Source: Ilyonectria destructans (lineage: Eukaryota > Ascomycota > Sordariomycetes > Hypocreales > Nectriaceae). From it: a stretch of DNA of 64,000 nt. Numbering within the stretch: the first letter of the stretch is position 1; every line of letters starts with the position of its first letter. Where the stretch lies: contig JAHEWK010000008.1 of NCBI GenBank assembly GCA_020740775.1, positions 1 through 64,000 of the forward strand. The letters run 5' to 3'. Both the position numbers and the translations under genes were made by a program. Below the pieces are notes generated by a model. It ran no database searches, was not told the origin of the DNA, and worked only from the letters and a program-made list of their open reading frames with translations. This document shows positions 14,144 through 28,400 of the stretch, piece by piece.

Positions 14144-17100
14144 TTCTAAAGCTTTCCTTATAGTTACTTAAATTATAAAAATAGTATCTAAATATACCTA
14201 TAGAAAAATAGTAGTAAATTTACTACTTTTAGTAATATTTACCTTTAGAATATCTCCAATTTATAAGAAAGTTAGAGGGAATTTAAAAGAAATATTAACT
14301 ATTTCTATAAGTAGGAGTCCTTCTAATTATATATTAAGAAAGATTAATAATAAAAAACTCTTAGATTTTAAATTTAAGTATATCTAGAAATTTATATAAT
14401 TACTAATATAAATATCTATTAGAGAGCCTATTAGTATAGAGACTATATAAATAAAGAAGCTATAGAAAAGAAATAAAATTTAAGCTAAATTTAAGAGGAT
14501 TAAGATAGTATTAATTAAAATCTCTTTAAGATAATCTTAATTCTATATTCTACTTTAAAAAAGAAGAAGATAGAAAAACTATAGATTTACTATTAAATTA
14601 AACTTAAAGAATAAATTAAAATTAAAAATAAAAAATATTATACTCCTTAAGATTCTAATTATAATCTAAAAGTAATTTAAATAGCTATAGAAAATAGAGT
14701 AAGTTTTTACTAAAGTATTAAGAATATATTATTTAAATAGCTAGAAGATTCTTAAGGTATTAAATAATATAGAAATTAAAAGCTAAGCCTATTAGTTTTA
14801 ATATCTTAATACTTAAAACTCTACTATAGCTAAATATCTTTAAAATAGCTAAAATAAATTTAAGAAATAGATAGAAGAATTAATAAAAAACTCTAGAAAT
14901 TATATAATTAATATTATATATAAAATAGAAGCAGCTAAATAAAGAGAAAATTAATCTCTATATAACTTCTATATCTATTTTAATTTCCTTAAGAAATATA
15001 GCCTACTAGCTGCTAATAAATATTAAATTAACTATTTTCTTATTAAATTTTAGCTAAATTTTTATAAGGCTATTTTTCTTTAGAGTAATATTTAAATTCT
15101 AAAGAAATAAAAAGAAATAGTAATTTTTACTATTTAAATCTAAAATACTAAATATAGATATAATAAGAAGAAAAAATCAGACTAAAATAATATAGAGTAA
15201 TCCTTAAAGTCTATAAAAAGAATAGTATAGATTCTCTCTCTATAAGAGACTATTATAATAGTTAAGGCAATTAATAGAGAAATAATTCTAATTTAAAAAA
15301 AAAAAAGAAAAAAAACCTAAAGAATTATAATAGTAAAGTCTAAAAGTACTATATTTATAATAGTAAAGAGTATTTTATATCTAAATACCTTAAGAAGAAG
15401 AAAAAGAAATTTAAAGTTAATAAGATTAAAAAAAAAAAAAATAATTAGTTAATATAGATAACTTAATAGAGACTAATAAATTAATTCTTAAAGTTAAATT
15501 CTAAATAACTATTAAGATTATAATTAGATATAGAGAATCTATTAAAATCTATAGAATTTTAAATTTAAAAATAAAAGTAAACTCTATTAGTAATTAGCTA
15601 GCTATCTATTTATATCTTTAAAAGAAGAAAATTTAGATTTTAAATTTAAAGGCTATTAGAGGATATAAAATCCAGATAAAATAAGCTTAAATTATCCCTC
15701 TTAAGATAATAGATATATAGAATTAAATTAAAATCTTTATATAGATAATAGTTAGAGTTAAAAGGAATTTAACTCTCTTAAAGAGCCTTTTACTATTATT
15801 AATATTAATCTTAAGAAATCTAACTATCTATTAAAATCTAATAAATTAAATATAAATATTTAAAATATTCTAAATTAGTCTAAAAACTATCTCTAAATAT
15901 AAATTTAAATAACTATATAAGAATACTATAAAAATCTATAAGATTATAATTTTAAATAAATCCTTTTAAATCTCTAGTAATAATCTTTAAAATAAAAAAG
16001 AAAATTCTAATTTACTTTTTAAGCTTTTAAATTATTAAGATATCTTCTTAGCTAAAAGCTTTAGAATTTTATCTTTTTATTAAGCTATAGATTATAATAT
16101 TAAGTTACTTTTTAATAAGAAGCCCCCTTTTAGGCTGATATACCCTCTATCTCTAAAGGAATTATAGACTTTTTAAGACTATATTAAAAAGAGTCTAGCT
16201 AATAGCTATATTTACCTCTTAAAAAGTCTAATAGAAGCTTCTATACTATTTATATTAAAATTAAATAGAAATTTAAGACTCTATATAAATTACTAGAGAT
16301 TAAATATTATTATTAAAAAAAATTAATATTTCTTATCTTTAATAATAAAGATTATAAACTATATAAAAAGTATAAAATTCTTCTTAAAAATTAATATTAA
16401 AAATACCTATTATTATATATATATCTAAAAAGATAATAAATAGAAGATAGTATTTTATACCTAATATAGCTATTTTAAGTATTTAGTAATATTATTTAGA
16501 TTTATAAATACTTCTACTATATTTTAGGATTATATTTATTAGACTTTATAGAGCCTACTAGATACTATTTATATAGCTTATCTAAATAATATTCTTATTT
16601 TTTTAAAAAATAGAGATTTCTATATAAAATATCTTTAATAGATATTTAATTAACTCTATAAAGCTAAACTTTTTACTAAACTATTTAAATACTCCTTCTA
16701 TTAATATAAAATAAAATATCTTAAATTTATCCTTTTAAATAAAAGAGTATTAATAAACCCTAAGAGAGTTTAAATAATAGCTAAATAGAAAGAATTTAAA
16801 ATCTTCTAAAAAATCTAAATATTCCTAAGATTTTATAACTTCTATTATAGCTTTATCTATAGATATTTAGAGATTATTATACCCCTAAGTATTTTACTAA
16901 AAGAAAGTATAAATAGAAAGAAATTAAAATATATTTTACTAAATAAAGCTAAAAGAGAAGTATTTTACTAGCTTATTTAAGCTTTTTAAAAAGTATTACT
17001 CTTAAGGTATTATAATCTATTTTTTTTTATCTACTTAAAGATTAATACTTTTAGATTTATAATAGCTAGAATTATTTTCCAACTTAATAAGTAAGAATTA

Positions 17101-20100
17101 TACTATCCCTTTACTTTCTAATTATAAAAATTTAAAAAATCTAAATTAAAATATAATACTCTAAATTAAAAATTAATAGCTATTATAGAGTTATTTAAAT
17201 ATTAGTAATATTATTTTAAAAAAGCTATAACTTCTATTAAGATTTTAAGTAATTATTTTAATTTATAAAATTTTATAAAAACTTCTAGATTTAATAGTAG
17301 GCAGATTAAATAGTATATCTATCTTATATTTTATAACTTTATAATAAAATATAAATTTAAAAAGATAAATTTAGCTAATAGTCTATTAAAATAATTTAAA
17401 TTTAAAAATAAGAAGCCTCTTAATATTAAACTACTTAACTAACTAAAATACTAATTAGCTAAAATTAAAATAATTTAGATTTTAAAGAATAAAAAGAATT
17501 CTAATTAGATAAAATAAAAAGCTTAAAATTAGAAAGATATTAATATAAATAAGAAGAATTTATCTATAAATCCCTTAAAGAGTATACTAAATAAACTAAC
17601 TTTAAAAAATTAGACCTATTAGGCCTAAGAGAAGATAGACTATAAGCTATCTATCTTCCTTCTAATAGCTAAAGAGATTATATTTTAAGAAGAAATCTAT
17701 AAGATAGTAATATTCTATTTAATTATAAAGTTAATTTAATTTCTTTAGAATAAAAATCTAAAGATATAATATTAAAAGAGAAATAACTTTATAATAATAA
17801 TTTAAAAGAGTAAACTCTAATTTATTAAAGATAGATTACTCTATTATAAGTAATAATTATTTATTCTAAATAAAAAGGCTATAAAGTATATTCTTTTATA
17901 ACTATATTATAATAATCTCTTTACTGACTATTTTAAGACTAAAAGAATTTAGATTTTTCTCTAAAGATATTTCTATTAAATAGAAATAAATAAAGATATT
18001 AAAAATTAAATATAAATATATACAGTCTATTAAGAAGCTATAGTAAAAAGATATAAACTCTTTAGTAAGCTTATATTACTTTTAATATTAAACTAATTCT
18101 AATAAGAAATCTTAATAGACTTTATTATAGAATTTCTATTACTTCAGTAGGAAGAAAAAAAAATTAATATAATTTTAATAATAGTTAACTAATATATAAA
18201 GTATATAGTATTTCTTTCTATTTAAATAATAATTAATATAATAAAGCTAATAAAACTCTTCTATAATAAGATTAAATTAAGATATAAGTCCCCTAGGGGA
18301 ATTATAAGTAATAAAGACTTAATATTTATAAGTAATTTCTAGTTTAAATTATACTACTAAAATAATATTAAAAAATATCTCTTAATAATATTTTATCTAT
18401 AAATTAATAGATAAATAGAAAAAATAAATTAAATCTTAGAATGTTACTTAAGATATTTTATTAATAAATAATAAAGTAATTAGATAGTATTATTACAGTT
18501 AGTATAATATATATATAATAATATTAAGAATAATATAATTAAATTCTCCTCTTTTAAAGTCTTAATAGACTATCTTTTTAATTTAGATTTATATATTAAG
18601 AATAATATACTTAAAAGGGGGGTACTAAAGGCTAATATAAAAATATATTATTTTAAAGAGTTATATAAAAATCTTAAAGAATATTAAAAAAAAGCTATAA
18701 AAAGATAGATAGATAATTATAATAAATAATATAAGGATATTTCCCTTATAATTAGCAGTCTAATTAGTCTTTTAATAAAAAACCTTAATATTAAGGAAGA
18801 AAAATATAAACTAATATTAAAAAAAATTAATTTATTTTAAATTCTTAAGAAAATCAGATTATAAGTATACTATTTAGCCCTTCTAGATAAATACAGTTAT
18901 ATTTATAATATATTCTATATTAGCCTCTTAAAACTTTAATACCTTAGGAACTAAAACTAATTTAAGCTACTATTAATTTTAAATCTTAAAGAAACTAACT
19001 TTTAATAGAAAGTAAAAAAAGTAAAGAATAAATAATAAAAATAAAAAGTAAACTACTTTTTAGTTAAATAGAAGAACTAACTATTAGAGTATAATTAGTA
19101 GGTTATTAAAAATAATATAAAGAATATATAAGAATTAATTAAAAAGTATATTAAAGTAGCTATAAAATTTAAGTAAAAATATAGTTACTTAAAAGGAAGA
19201 TTATAAAATAAAAAGTTACTAGTAAAATAAAAAAGGCTATAAAAAGCTCTAATAACTAATTAATTAAAATTAGAACTTAAAGTTCAATTAGTACTAAAGT
19301 ATATAAAAAAGAAATTATTAATATTTATAAGAAAAAAAACTTCTATAATTAAAGCCTAAATTTATTCTATTTTAAATAGCTAATAATTAAAGATATAATA
19401 ATATAAATCTTAATAAAAAGTAAAAAAAAACCCAGATTCCTTTTTATTTTTATTCTTCTTATTTAATATTATAATTTCCTTCTAAATAATCTTATTTTTA
19501 ATAGTAAAAAGAGATATAGCTAAAGCTATTTAAAACTTAATAGTAGGAACCTAAAGTAAAACCTTAGCTAGCAGTTATTTCTAAATAAAAAGAAGAATTT
19601 AATTTTAATTACTTTTATTCTTATAAATATTACTAGTAATAATTTTAATCTTCTAATAAAATACAGCCTTAGCTACTATCTAAATAAAAAATCCTATATC
19701 TAATATAAATAATTAAAAGTACTAATAATTAATTTAATTCTAAGTATTCTAAATATTATTTCTCTAGAATAAACTATTAATAATATTTATATTAAGAAAT
19801 TAGAAGTAATACTTATAGTTTAATATATATTACTAAAGAACTTATAGATAGCTAGAGTAATATAGTAAAAAGCAATAAGAATTTTATATTAAAATTAAGC
19901 TTTTTAGAGAAAATATTAGCTAATTTACTTTAAGTATTTAGAATAAGTAATATCTATTAAAATAAAAACTATAGTTTCCTTTAACTTATAATATATAGAG
20001 TAGATTTTTTCTATAGAGTAGAAACTCTTTAGTAGTAGAATTATAGTCTTTATAGCTTTAATTTATAGTAAGATTAAGTTAAAAAGGTAATAAGAGCTAT

Positions 20101-20995
20101 TAGTATATTTTAAAAGTCAGTATATAAACTAATAAAGAAAGTTAAGATTAAAAGTATCTTTCTTTATTATTATAGCTATATTAAAATAATTAGTAAATAA
20201 ATAATTAAAAAGAAGAAAAAACTTATAGTTTATAAGTAGTTTTAATTTAAATATAATATTAATAATAACTAAAAGTAATATTATTATAAAGATAGAAAAC
20301 TATCTTTAGGTTAAAAGAAATCTAATCTATATAGAATTAAAACTAACTAGGCTTATTATTTTATAAGATAGAATAAAGATAGAATATATACTAAATATCT
20401 ATAACCTTAATAGACTTTTTATATAAAGATAAATAAATTAAAGTAGTTAGAATTAAAATCTAAAAAATACTTTAAGAAGTATAATTAGATATCTACTTTA
20501 AATAAATATAGCTTTAAGTAGAAATTAAAGATACTATAATATATAAAAAAGAAGATAAAATTAAAAAGAAAAAAGTAAATAGAGAGAATAATAGATAATA
20601 TAGATCTATAGAATAATAATAATAATAAAAAAAGAAATTAAATTTAAATAGATATAGCTATATTTATATAGTTACTATATTATATAATCTTAATTACTCC
20701 TAATATAATTACTCCCTAAATAAAAAGTAATTAAGCTAATAAGAATTTAGATATTATAAAAATTAGAAATTAATATTATAATTTATAAATATATCTAATT
20801 CCTCTATAAATACTACTAATTATATTAATAATATTATTCTACCTATAATTAGGATTTCTATTTTTAAGACCTACTATTACAGATAACTAAAGCCTAATAC
20901 CCCCAAATAGATTAATCACTTTAGGGTATTTATAATTTCTATAACTAAAACTATTAACTACCTAATAAGGATACTATAGGTTAATAGAGAGATCT

Positions 20996-21221
20996 TATAA
21001 TAGGGGGGATATATAGAGGTCTGATAGTAAATAAGGAATTAATAGTTAGCTGATATATAACCTAACTAAAAGGTAAAATTTAAATAATTAAATAGTATTA
21101 TCCTTCCGATTAAAAAGAGGAGTAAGCTTTAGTTCTATTATTATTAGGAATATACCTTTTTACTATCTAACTATTATTATTAAATCCCTTATAAATTATA
21201 ATACTTTCTACTAGTATTATA
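20996..21221 (+). repeat. 3' LTR of element B (226 bp)
   Basis: Full-length match to 13918-14143 and reverse complement of the element A LTRs. It retains a GGGGGG run near its start and is preceded by the polypurine tract. Confidence 0.92.
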
Positions 21222-21226
21222 TACTA

Positions 21227-23075
21227 TTAAAAAAGATAGTAAAAAGAGTTATAAAAATCTAAATTAAGGCTGGAAATAGTTATAGTAAAAATAATATTAA
21301 AAGCTTAAAAGAAAAATAAAGAATTTACTATTAAAGGTATAAGAAAAATATAAGTAATTAATTAGTCTAATTATTTAGAGAAAAAAGCCAAAAATATACT
21401 AATAAGAATAAAAATAATAAAGAAAGTATAAATAATACTAATAGAGATTATAGTTAAAACTTAAGAGTCTAAAAGCTATATTATTAATTTATTTTAGCTT
21501 TTTATTCTATTTTAAAAATAGTTTATTTTAATAAAAAAGTCTTAAGCCTAAAAAGATTAAAAAAACTAAAAATATAAAAATAGCTAATTTTATTTATTAA
21601 ATCTTACTTCTAGTTACTATTTACTAAGAGTTTTATAGTAATAAACCTATTAAGAGGATAATTTAAAAGCCTATTATAAAATCCTTTAGGCTAATATTTA
21701 AAAAGATAATACTATTTATATAAATTATTACTACCCTAAATATAGTTAGTATATTACTTACTTATAAAGCTAGAAATTAACTAATAGATATAGAAGAAAT
21801 ATATAAAATACTTATAGTTTCTAAAGATATTTAAAGTATAAAATTAGATATAATAAGAATAAAAAACTAAATTATTATCTCTATAAAAAGTAACTAAAAG
21901 AATCTTAAAATAGATAATATAATTAAAAATACTAAAGATAATATACTTAAGGGGGTAATTAAATTTAATAGAAATATAGAGTAAATAAAGAGATTAAAAA
22001 GCAGCTAGAATAATCCCCTTCTTTAGTATCTTATTAATAAATTTACTCTACAATTAAAATACCCTTTAAGATTTATAAATATTCTTTAGAAAGATATTTT
22101 AAAAAATAAGCTTAATATATAGCAGGAAGCTTAAATAGTCTAAAGCTTTATAAGAGTAAATTTAAATTTTAAAATAAAATTATAAAAAGATATTTAATTA
22201 AATTAAGCTACTAATAGAAAGAAATTTACTTACTAAAAAATACCTATTAATTACCTAAAACTTAAAGGTAATAAAAATATTAATATAATTATTCTACTTT
22301 AAAAAAATCTACTAAGAAAATTTATAGAAATTAATTTAATATTTAGCTAGAATCTAAATATTAAAAAGATAGATTTTTTAGTAGTAATTATCTTAAGCTT
22401 TTAAAATAAAATTATAAAGAAGGTATTAAAAAGTAAAAAGTAAGATATAAGAAGGAAAAAGAAGGGAAATTTAAGGACTTATAAGATATTCTTTTTAGAC
22501 TTATAATCTTAAAAGCTAGTAATTTACTTATAATTATACTGCTAAAGGCCTTAGGATATAGAATTTTAAGATATAGATTAAAGTAAATAAAAAAAAAGTA
22601 GATTTTTAAGTTAATAGCTTAATAGAAAACTTAATATTATATATTTAGTAAATCTCTTTTTATTACCCTTATATAAGCTCTTTATTACTATTAAATTATT
22701 ACCTTCTAATTAGATATTAATATAATCTAATTATTAATACTCTATATTTTCTTTTTATAAACCCACTAAATAAGCCTTTATTATTTACTATCTTTAACTT
22801 TTTAAAGAATAATACTATTAAGAGTTTTATATTATCTATTTTTACTATTTAATATTAAAATTAAATTACTAATTACTTAATTAATTTATTTTAAAAGATT
22901 TAATACTAATTAGTAGAGATTATAAATATTAAAATTCTATTTAACTTAAAAACTACCTAAAAAGAAGAATACTATACCCTCTTTAAATATATCTATTAAT
23001 CTAATTAATCTTCTTAAGATATTAAGCTATATCTAATTTAAGTAATTATAATTACTCTATAAAATAGCTAATAAA
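21227..23075. repeat. Degenerate AT-rich repeat DNA beyond B
   Basis: Removing B and one copy of its TACTA target duplication joins 13912 to 21227, so this is the continuation of the DNA into which B inserted. It is heavily RIP-mutated and I could not recognise any domain. It ends where the short terminal-repeat element at 23,076 begins. Confidence 0.4.
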
Positions 23076-23654
23076 CCTATAGTCTCTATAGGTTATATAG
23101 ATACTAATTAATCTTTTAGCCCTATAGACTAAAAGTCTATTACTATAGATTAGATATATTACTTTATCCCTTATAATTATATCTATATAATCTGAGTCTT
23201 CTGGCTATATAAAAGGTTAGCTATTTAATCTAGCGACCTTATAACTGTATTAAGCTTATATTAGGCTTATAAGGCAGAGCTACTAGTAGCAGCCTAAACC
23301 TTAGGGGTTAATATCTGGTATATATCCCTAGGCGTTAGAGGCCAGACCCCTAATAAAGCTATCAGGCTGACTGAGCTATAGCTACTAGAAGTAGAACTCG
23401 CAGTATTATCCCTCTATACCTTAAGCCTATACAGTTAGTAGAAAAAGAATCACTATATAGCTTAGGATATACTATTACTAAAGGGGGGATAGTTATAAGG
23501 ATATATACTATAGGGTCAGGTAAGCCCTATAGGCTCCTTATATCTAGATATATAGTATAGTCTCTATAGGTTATATAGATACTAATTAATCTTTTAGCCC
23601 TATAGGCTAAAGGTCTATTACTATAGATTAAATATATCACTTTATCCCTTATAA
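23076..23654. mobile_element. Short terminal-repeat element (TRIM-like), copy 1
   Basis: A direct repeat (partial 23076-23176, complete 23493-23654, 162 bp) flanks about 316 bp of unique interior. The complete repeat begins TTATAAGGAT and ends ATCCCTTATAA, so its own termini are inverted repeats. The same layout occurs at 37818-38458. This copy keeps many CA, TG and CG dinucleotides that read TA in the other copy, so it has suffered far less RIP than its surroundings. It has no coding capacity. A miniature LTR element is the simplest reading; a non-autonomous DNA element is possible. Confidence 0.6.
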
Positions 23655-25420
23655 ATATAACTGGATTCTATATCCACTTAAGCTAGTAAATACTAAAAAC
23701 TATAAGATATAGTTAATAAAAAAAGTAGTTAGCCTTTTTAAAATAATAATTCTAAATAAAGTTAGTATTAAGAATTATATCTATAATTTTTCTATAGATA
23801 CTATAAAAATTAGAGGATTATTTAATACTATTTATATATAAATATAAGATATAATATCTCTATTAATCTATTAAATATATACTTAATATAGTAATTTTAT
23901 ATCTCTCTAATAGATAGAGTATAATAACTCTCTTTTTTATATTAAATATTAAATACTAAATATTATATCTTTCTCTATTAAAATCTATTAATTAACTCTA
24001 TAAAGTATAATATAGCTAGTTACTATATATATACCTTTAAGTAACTAGTTAATCTAATTATATACTAATTATAGTAAAATAGTAAATATATCTAGCTTTA
24101 AGTATAGAAAGTTAAATATTAAAGCTAAATATACTTCTCTAGTAGGCTTTATTACTAACTTTATAGAATCTCTTATTTTTATTTTTAACTTTAAATTATT
24201 TCTTACTTTAATTTTAATTTTACTAAAGAAGACTATATTTAAAAAGATATCTACCTTAAAGTAAGAATTATTTATTTTTAGTAAAGATACTTTTAAATAG
24301 AAGACTCTATTAGTAAATAAGATATCTACTTCTATATAAAAATTACTAATTTTTAGTAAAATACTAACTAAAAAGATAACTACTATAGAGTTTTTATTCT
24401 TAAAGAAGCTACTTTAGACTATAGATAATAACTATAAAGAGGTAATATTAATTAAGTTAATAGCTATAACTATATAGGCTACTTCTTAAAATAGCCTATT
24501 AAATTTAAATAGGCTATTAGATAATATAATAAAAGAGTAGCTATAGAAAAGTAAGTCTCTTATAGACTTTTTCTATAGTACTCTACTAGCTATAATATTA
24601 ATAGAGTTATTTATTTTATTTTTAAATTTAATATTATTAGGTAATTTATATAAGAAATAGCAGCTAAAGATTATAACTAGAAAAGAAATAAAACTTAAAA
24701 TAGATAAAGTAGTATAATTAGACTTTAACTTAATAAGTCTATCTCTAGAGGTTTATCTCTTTACTTTATATTAATCTTTAGTTCTAAATAGACCTACTTA
24801 AAGCTTAAATTTATAAACTAATTCTAAAGAATTCTAATAGTAATCTACTGGTATTCTTATATTTACCTCCTCTTTAATAAGTTTAATCCCTTAGGCCTTA
24901 TATATAGACTATATATATATATAGTTCTATAACTATAGATTTAATATTCTGAAATTAATATAGCTATTTCTTCTATATATATAGTTATTTATTAGTCTGC
25001 TAGATATTTAGCTAATCTCCTACTAGCTATAAATACTTAGCTAGCTTATATATATCTACTATATCTTTTATATCTATTTTATTTTTATTTTTCTTTTTCT
25101 TTATAATTTCTATTTATAGTAATTCTATAATTAATCTTTTTTATAATTTTCTTTCTCTCTTTAATATTTTAATTATAATATTAAATCTTTTTTTTTAGTA
25201 TTTTTTTACTATATTAACCTTACTTACTTTTTATTTTATACTTTAGGAATTTCTTAAAATAGCCTCTAATTATTTTATTAATTAGTATAAAAATAAGATT
25301 TTATATTTTATCTACCTTTAGGCTAAATATTAATACCTTAATTTAGTATATAGCTATTTTTCTTTTTTTTTATAGTATATATACTATAAGTATAATAAAA
25401 TTAAGTATAATATAATAAGT
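23655..25420. repeat. AT-rich DNA without recognised element
   Basis: RIP-like composition throughout. No terminal repeats, RT motifs or tandem arrays were recognised here. Confidence 0.35.
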
Positions 25421-28400
25421 ATATCTACCCCCTTTTTAATAGATATTTAGCTAATTTTCTATAGATATCTAAGAAGTTAGTACCTACTATAGTATAATAT
25501 TAAAATTTCTTTATAGTCTAATTATTAATAAGATATTTTACTAATTCTTAAGATACCTCTAAATATATTTAGATACTAATAGATATATTATACTATATAT
25601 ATCTATAGAAATATATAGCAGTTAATTACTAATTTTATTATTAATTCTATTAGTAGAATTTTCTTAATTATTTTAATTTAAATTTAAAAGTTAATTTTAA
25701 TTTATAAGCTTCTTACTATTTATTATTTTTATATAGTAAGTTCCCTATTATTATTATTTTACTAAATTTATATTAATTATTTTATTGACTAAATAACTTT
25801 TTAAATTAAATAAGCTTATAGCTTATCTTTAAGTTATTTAATCTATTTACTCTCTTAATAATTTAATTATTATAACTCTAATAGTATCTTTTTAATAGTT
25901 ATTTAATATACTTTTAATTTCTAATTTTAATATTATAATAGAAGAAAGTATAGATATTTTTATATATCTCTTTTTATTTTTATTATATAGTCTTCTTAAT
26001 TAGAATATCTATAGTTCTACTCCTCTTATAGTAGTTTACTATAAAAATATTAAGCTTTTTTAATATAGAGCTTCTAATTATATATTTTATATTTATATTA
26101 TATCTTTAAATATTAATTCTAATATTATTAATTTTTTAATATAATTTAAAATTAATTTAATAATATTAACTTTTTATAGTATTTTTATTCTATTTTTAGC
26201 CCTTTTAAAGAAGTATACTAATAAGTCTAAAAAGATTTTTAAGTCTATTAAATATATAGAATCTAATAATAATAAGAATATCCTCTTAGTAGATATTACT
26301 CTAATTTTTAATAATACTTTAAATAATAATATTTATATATTTAGGCAGTAGTATTCTTTTTTTAATTTATTTTTTATTAATATAAATAATAATATTCCTT
26401 TTAGTAATTTTTTTATTTTTAATCTAAAGAATTTTATTTTTATATTTTCTTAGTCTATTAGATTTTTTTTTATATAAGATTTTTTTTTATATAAGATTTC
26501 TTTTTATATAAGAAAGTATTTACCTTTATACCTACTATTTATTATATACTTTATAATTATAAAGTAGCTATTTCTATAGTTTATTTTAATTTATTTTTCT
26601 ATTAATATATCTTAAATATAATTTAGCTATTTTCTTTTAGTATTTTTATTCTTAATATTAATTCTTTATTTAATATAGAGTTTTCTATTTTTAAGGTTAT
26701 TACTATATCTTTAGATAGTTTATCTAATAGTAATAATAATAGTAATAAGCTTATTAATAACTTTAAAATTACTATATCTTTTTTTTTAATTTTTTTAATA
26801 TTAGTAATAAGTATATTTAGTCTCTTAAGAATAATAAGCTAGCTGCTATTTAATATATTATTATTTAGTTATTAGTAAATAAGGCTATAAAATATTTTAA
26901 TATTATTATATTTCTACTAAAAAAATACTATTATAAATCTTTTTCTATTAAGATTTTTTTTATAATTAAATATCCTTTTAAATTTTCTTTTAATAAGGCT
27001 TTTTCTTTTTTAGTAACTATATTTATTACCTCTTTAAATTTAAAGAAAAAATATTATATTAAAGCTAGAAGTTTTATATTTCTTCCTTTTAAGTATAATA
27101 AGATCTATTTAGTAGCTTTTTACTATAATAGCCTTTAATTTACTTTACTTTTTTAGAATATTTTTTTTTTCTTTAGAATTTTATTTCTTCTTTTTATAAT
27201 TTTAATAGATTTTTAATCTTATAATTTATTTTTAGTAATTTATAATAGCTTTAATTTATAAAATAAATAGAATAGAAATTAATATATAAATCTTATATTA
27301 TTTATTCTATTTTATATAAATATTTATAAAATTATATTATTTAAAATATTATTTAAATTTTACTATTATATTTACTAAATAGACTTTTAGTTTCTATATA
27401 TTATATTCTACTAATTAATCTATTTATTTTATCTGATATTATATAATATCTTTATTATTAGTATATTTTATAATTTCTTCTACTTTCTACTTATTTATTT
27501 CCTCTTTTAGCTTAAAGAGTAAATTTAATAAACTTTTAATATTTCTTTATTTTTCTTAAGATTTAATTAAAGCTATTAAGAATATATTATATATTATATA
27601 ATATTATTTTAATAGGTAAATCTAATATACCTACTTACTAATATATTTAGTAATTATAATTTTAATATACTTTAATATTAATTTCTAATTTTTAAATTTA
27701 AAATTTTAAGTAGATAAATTAATAATTTAATATTTTTAATAGATCTATAGTTTATATTATATATTATAATATTTTATTTATAATTTTATATCAGTCTATT
27801 AATATTACTATATTTAGCTTTATATTTATTAGATTATTTTAATTTTCTTTTAAACTCTTTATATTTAAGTCTTTATATATTATAGTATATACTCTACTAT
27901 ATATAGATAATATCTATAGAGTGCCTATATAGAGGATATACTAATAATACTATAGTAGCTATTATTATATATAAATTTTCCTTTTAGTAATTATATTATT
28001 TATTATTTTAGTAATTCTTTAGTAAAAATATATAGATATTTTTCTAATATCTAATATACTTATTCTATCTAACTATCTATCTATAGATAATATACAGTTA
28101 ATAGTTATCTATAGATAGATTATAAATATAGCTATTTCTATAGCTTATTAAGGTATTAAAAAAGGTAACTAGTTAGATTAGAAACCTTAGTCTATTTAAG
28201 TAAACTATTAACCTTTAAATAGACTGGGTATATAGTCTGTATTATTAATACTATTATTGGTATTTTCTTTTTATTATTAAGCTTTTAGTCCCCCCTTTAG
28301 GGATATATATACTAGAGCACCCTAACCTCTTAATAGATAGATTACTTTTTATTAGATCTTTTTAAAATTTACTTATAAATAGCTTATTATAATTACTTAT

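Larger units (their letters stand above)
13918..21221 (+). mobile_element. Element B: complete Gypsy LTR retrotransposon, RIP-inactivated
   Basis: Two 226-bp LTRs (13918-14143 and 20996-21221) bound a 6.85-kb interior, and a perfect 5-bp target duplication TACTA lies at 13913-13917 and 21222-21226. Plus-strand translation at about 16,120-16,330 gives the RT entry region (KPPF-LIYPLS-like, then a segment resembling SPAGAPVLFV), and near 16,575 a YLNNILIF-like string, the YLDDILIF motif with RIP-type D-to-N changes. A purine-rich tract (AGAGAGATCT) abuts the 3' LTR. Gag-like sequence should precede pol but cannot be read. Every ORF is destroyed. Confidence 0.92.

Noticed and set aside
24000..28000. 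A distinct DNA transposon in the 24-28 kb stretch
   Set aside because: No terminal inverted repeats or transposase motif could be found, and the part after 25.4 kb aligns with the Gypsy element E instead.
28315..28332. CCCTAAC-like string in D2 as a telomeric repeat
   Set aside because: It occurs once only, and the other D copies read CTTTAAC or CTTAAG-like there. It is part of the D 3' end, not a telomere array.
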